From Flagellimonas oceani (lineage in GTDB: Bacteria > Bacteroidota > Bacteroidia > Flavobacteriales > Flavobacteriaceae), in NCBI RefSeq assembly GCF_011068285.1, contig NZ_CP049616.1, positions 248,001 through 312,000 on the forward strand: 64,000 nt of DNA. Reading direction: 5' to 3'. Position numbers and translations under genes: made by a program. The notes below the pieces were generated by a model, which saw only the letters and a program-made list of their open reading frames with translations, searched no databases and was not told the DNA's origin. Below are positions 63,306 to 64,000 of this stretch, piece by piece (positions within the stretch are counted from its first letter, which is position 1; each line of letters starts with the position of its first letter).

Positions 63306-64000
63306 ATGGAATCATATGCAACGGCATTGTTATATGCCACCCCTTTTTTTATAGGCCTGGTGTTGATCGAGATTCTTTATGGCCGATTTGTAAAAGATCA
63401 GAAACATAACCTTATGGATACCGTGAGCAGCCTTAGCTCCGGGCTTACCAATGTGGTGAAGGATTCTCTTGGTCTGGTCCTGATTTTGATCAGTTATCCT
63501 TTTTTATTGGAGCATTTGGCGTTATTGGAGATCAAGGCAACGTGGTTGGTGTGGGTCGTGGCCTTTATCGCCCTTGATTTTGCGGGCTACTGGAACCATC
63601 GGTTGAGCCACCATATCAACTTTTTTTGGAACCAGCACGTGATCCATCATAGCAGTGAGGAGTTCAATTTGGCCTGTGCACTTCGACAGCCCATTTCAAA
63701 TTTGTTGGGCTATTATGCACTTTTATTGATTCCGGCCGCGCTTTTGGGCGTGCCGCACAAGGTGATAGCCGTTCTGGCGCCCTTACATCTATTTGCACAG
63801 TTTTGGTACCATACCCAGCACATTGGGAAGATGGGCTTTTTGGAGTACGTTATCGTTACCCCTTCGCAGCATCGTGTGCACCATGCCATCAACAAGGAAT
63901 ATATTGATAAAAACCTCGGACAGATTTTTTGTGTATGGGACAGAATGTTCGGAACCTTTCAAGAAGAACTGGATGAGGTTCCGCCCCAATACGGCGTACT
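63306..64000 (+). CDS. sterol desaturase / fatty acid hydroxylase superfamily protein (3' end beyond window)
   Basis: The first 231 residues are present. Hydrophobic spans surround the di-iron His boxes HRLSHH, HVIHHSSEEFN and HRVHHAIN, which define the fatty acid hydroxylase superfamily. It should be an integral membrane oxygenase acting on lipids. The three His clusters are all complete, so it is probably functional. The start ATG 63306 is 57 bp from the nucleotidyltransferase gene; no evidence ties it to the sugar run. Confidence 0.88.
   Translation, partial: MESYATALLYATPFFIGLVLIEILYGRFVKDQKHNLMDTVSSLSSGLTNVVKDSLGLVLILISYPFLLEHLALLEIKATWLVWVVAFIALDFAGYWNHRLSHHINFFWNQHVIHHSSEEFNLACALRQPISNLLGYYALLLIPAALLGVPHKVIAVLAPLHLFAQFWYHTQHIGKMGFLEYVIVTPSQHRVHHAINKEYIDKNLGQIFCVWDRMFGTFQEELDEVPPQYGV

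Noticed and set aside
1..64000. CRISPR array, rRNA, tRNA, insertion sequence or prophage
   Set aside because: I looked for spaced direct repeats, tRNA-like cloverleaf ends, transposase motifs and phage structural genes and saw none. The only tandem repeats are the 7-bp and 351-bp arrays described.

Overview
The window looks like a chromosomal segment of a marine Flavobacteriaceae bacterium. A Muricauda/Allomuricauda-type genome is my best guess, inferred from gene content and protein flavour rather than from a marker gene. Supporting signs are a type IX secretion (T9SS) plug protein, a T9SS gliding-type C-terminal sorting domain, a six-subunit Na+-NQR operon with apbE, kynurenine-pathway genes, several Bacteroidetes-only families (DUF3667, DUF6702), and repeated matches to the Bacteroidetes -7 box TAnnTTTG close upstream of start codons. 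No rRNA, tRNA, CRISPR array, insertion sequence or prophage is visible, and no gene-free stretch exceeds about 220 bp.

Layout. 1-4.4 kb (minus): pruA (cut by the window edge), apaG, a DUF3667 membrane protein and the T9SS plug protein. 4.6-12.1 kb (plus): nqrABCDEF, a hairpin terminator, a small conserved ORF and apbE, whose product flavinylates NqrB and NqrC. 12.1-14.8 kb: a divergent pair, a membrane-bound HTH regulator and a secreted lipoprotein, with an operator-like repeat set between them. 14.8-18.2 kb (minus): a methyltransferase, map and gpmI. 18.4-24.4 kb: an ankyrin protein, a short membrane protein, M48 and M15 peptidases, a T9SS-sorted protein and a fibre-like protein with three near-identical 351-bp repeats. 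24.6-33.7 kb (plus, except one O-methyltransferase): two CarboxypepD_reg-like proteins, a heptanucleotide tandem repeat, DUF6702, a large M1 metallopeptidase, tatA, PAP2, GNAT, kynU and an MFS transporter. 33.9-38.6 kb: an S41 protease, a lipoprotein, an ECF sigma factor with a small partner, MscS and a second-type clpP. 38.7-41.7 kb (minus): a photoreactivation operon of a previously hidden 48-aa DUF2256 gene, a DASH cryptochrome and an FeS-type photolyase. 41.9-46.3 kb: kmo, a coiled-coil protein with a degenerate zinc ribbon, Nif3 and lpxK. 46.3-55.1 kb (minus): a hybrid histidine kinase, gap, lipA, an ECF sigma factor, a Cys-rich membrane protein, an ECF sigma/anti-sigma pair, murB and an aminotransferase. 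55.2-64 kb: an aspartyl protease/PDZ protein, DUF1573, valS, then GH109-like oxidoreductase, GHMP sugar kinase and sugar nucleotidyltransferase in one run, and a truncated fatty-acid hydroxylase.

The most interesting items are: the three-gene run at 60-63 kb, which reads as a possible N-acetylgalactosamine release, phosphorylation and nucleotide-activation route; the regulator/lipoprotein pair at 12-15 kb with TTGAACAA-type repeats in the shared intergenic region; the DUF2256-DASH-photolyase operon; and the repeat-expanded fibre-like gene. Starts were set from signal peptides, conserved N-termini and -7 boxes. Several genes appear to use GTG or TTG.
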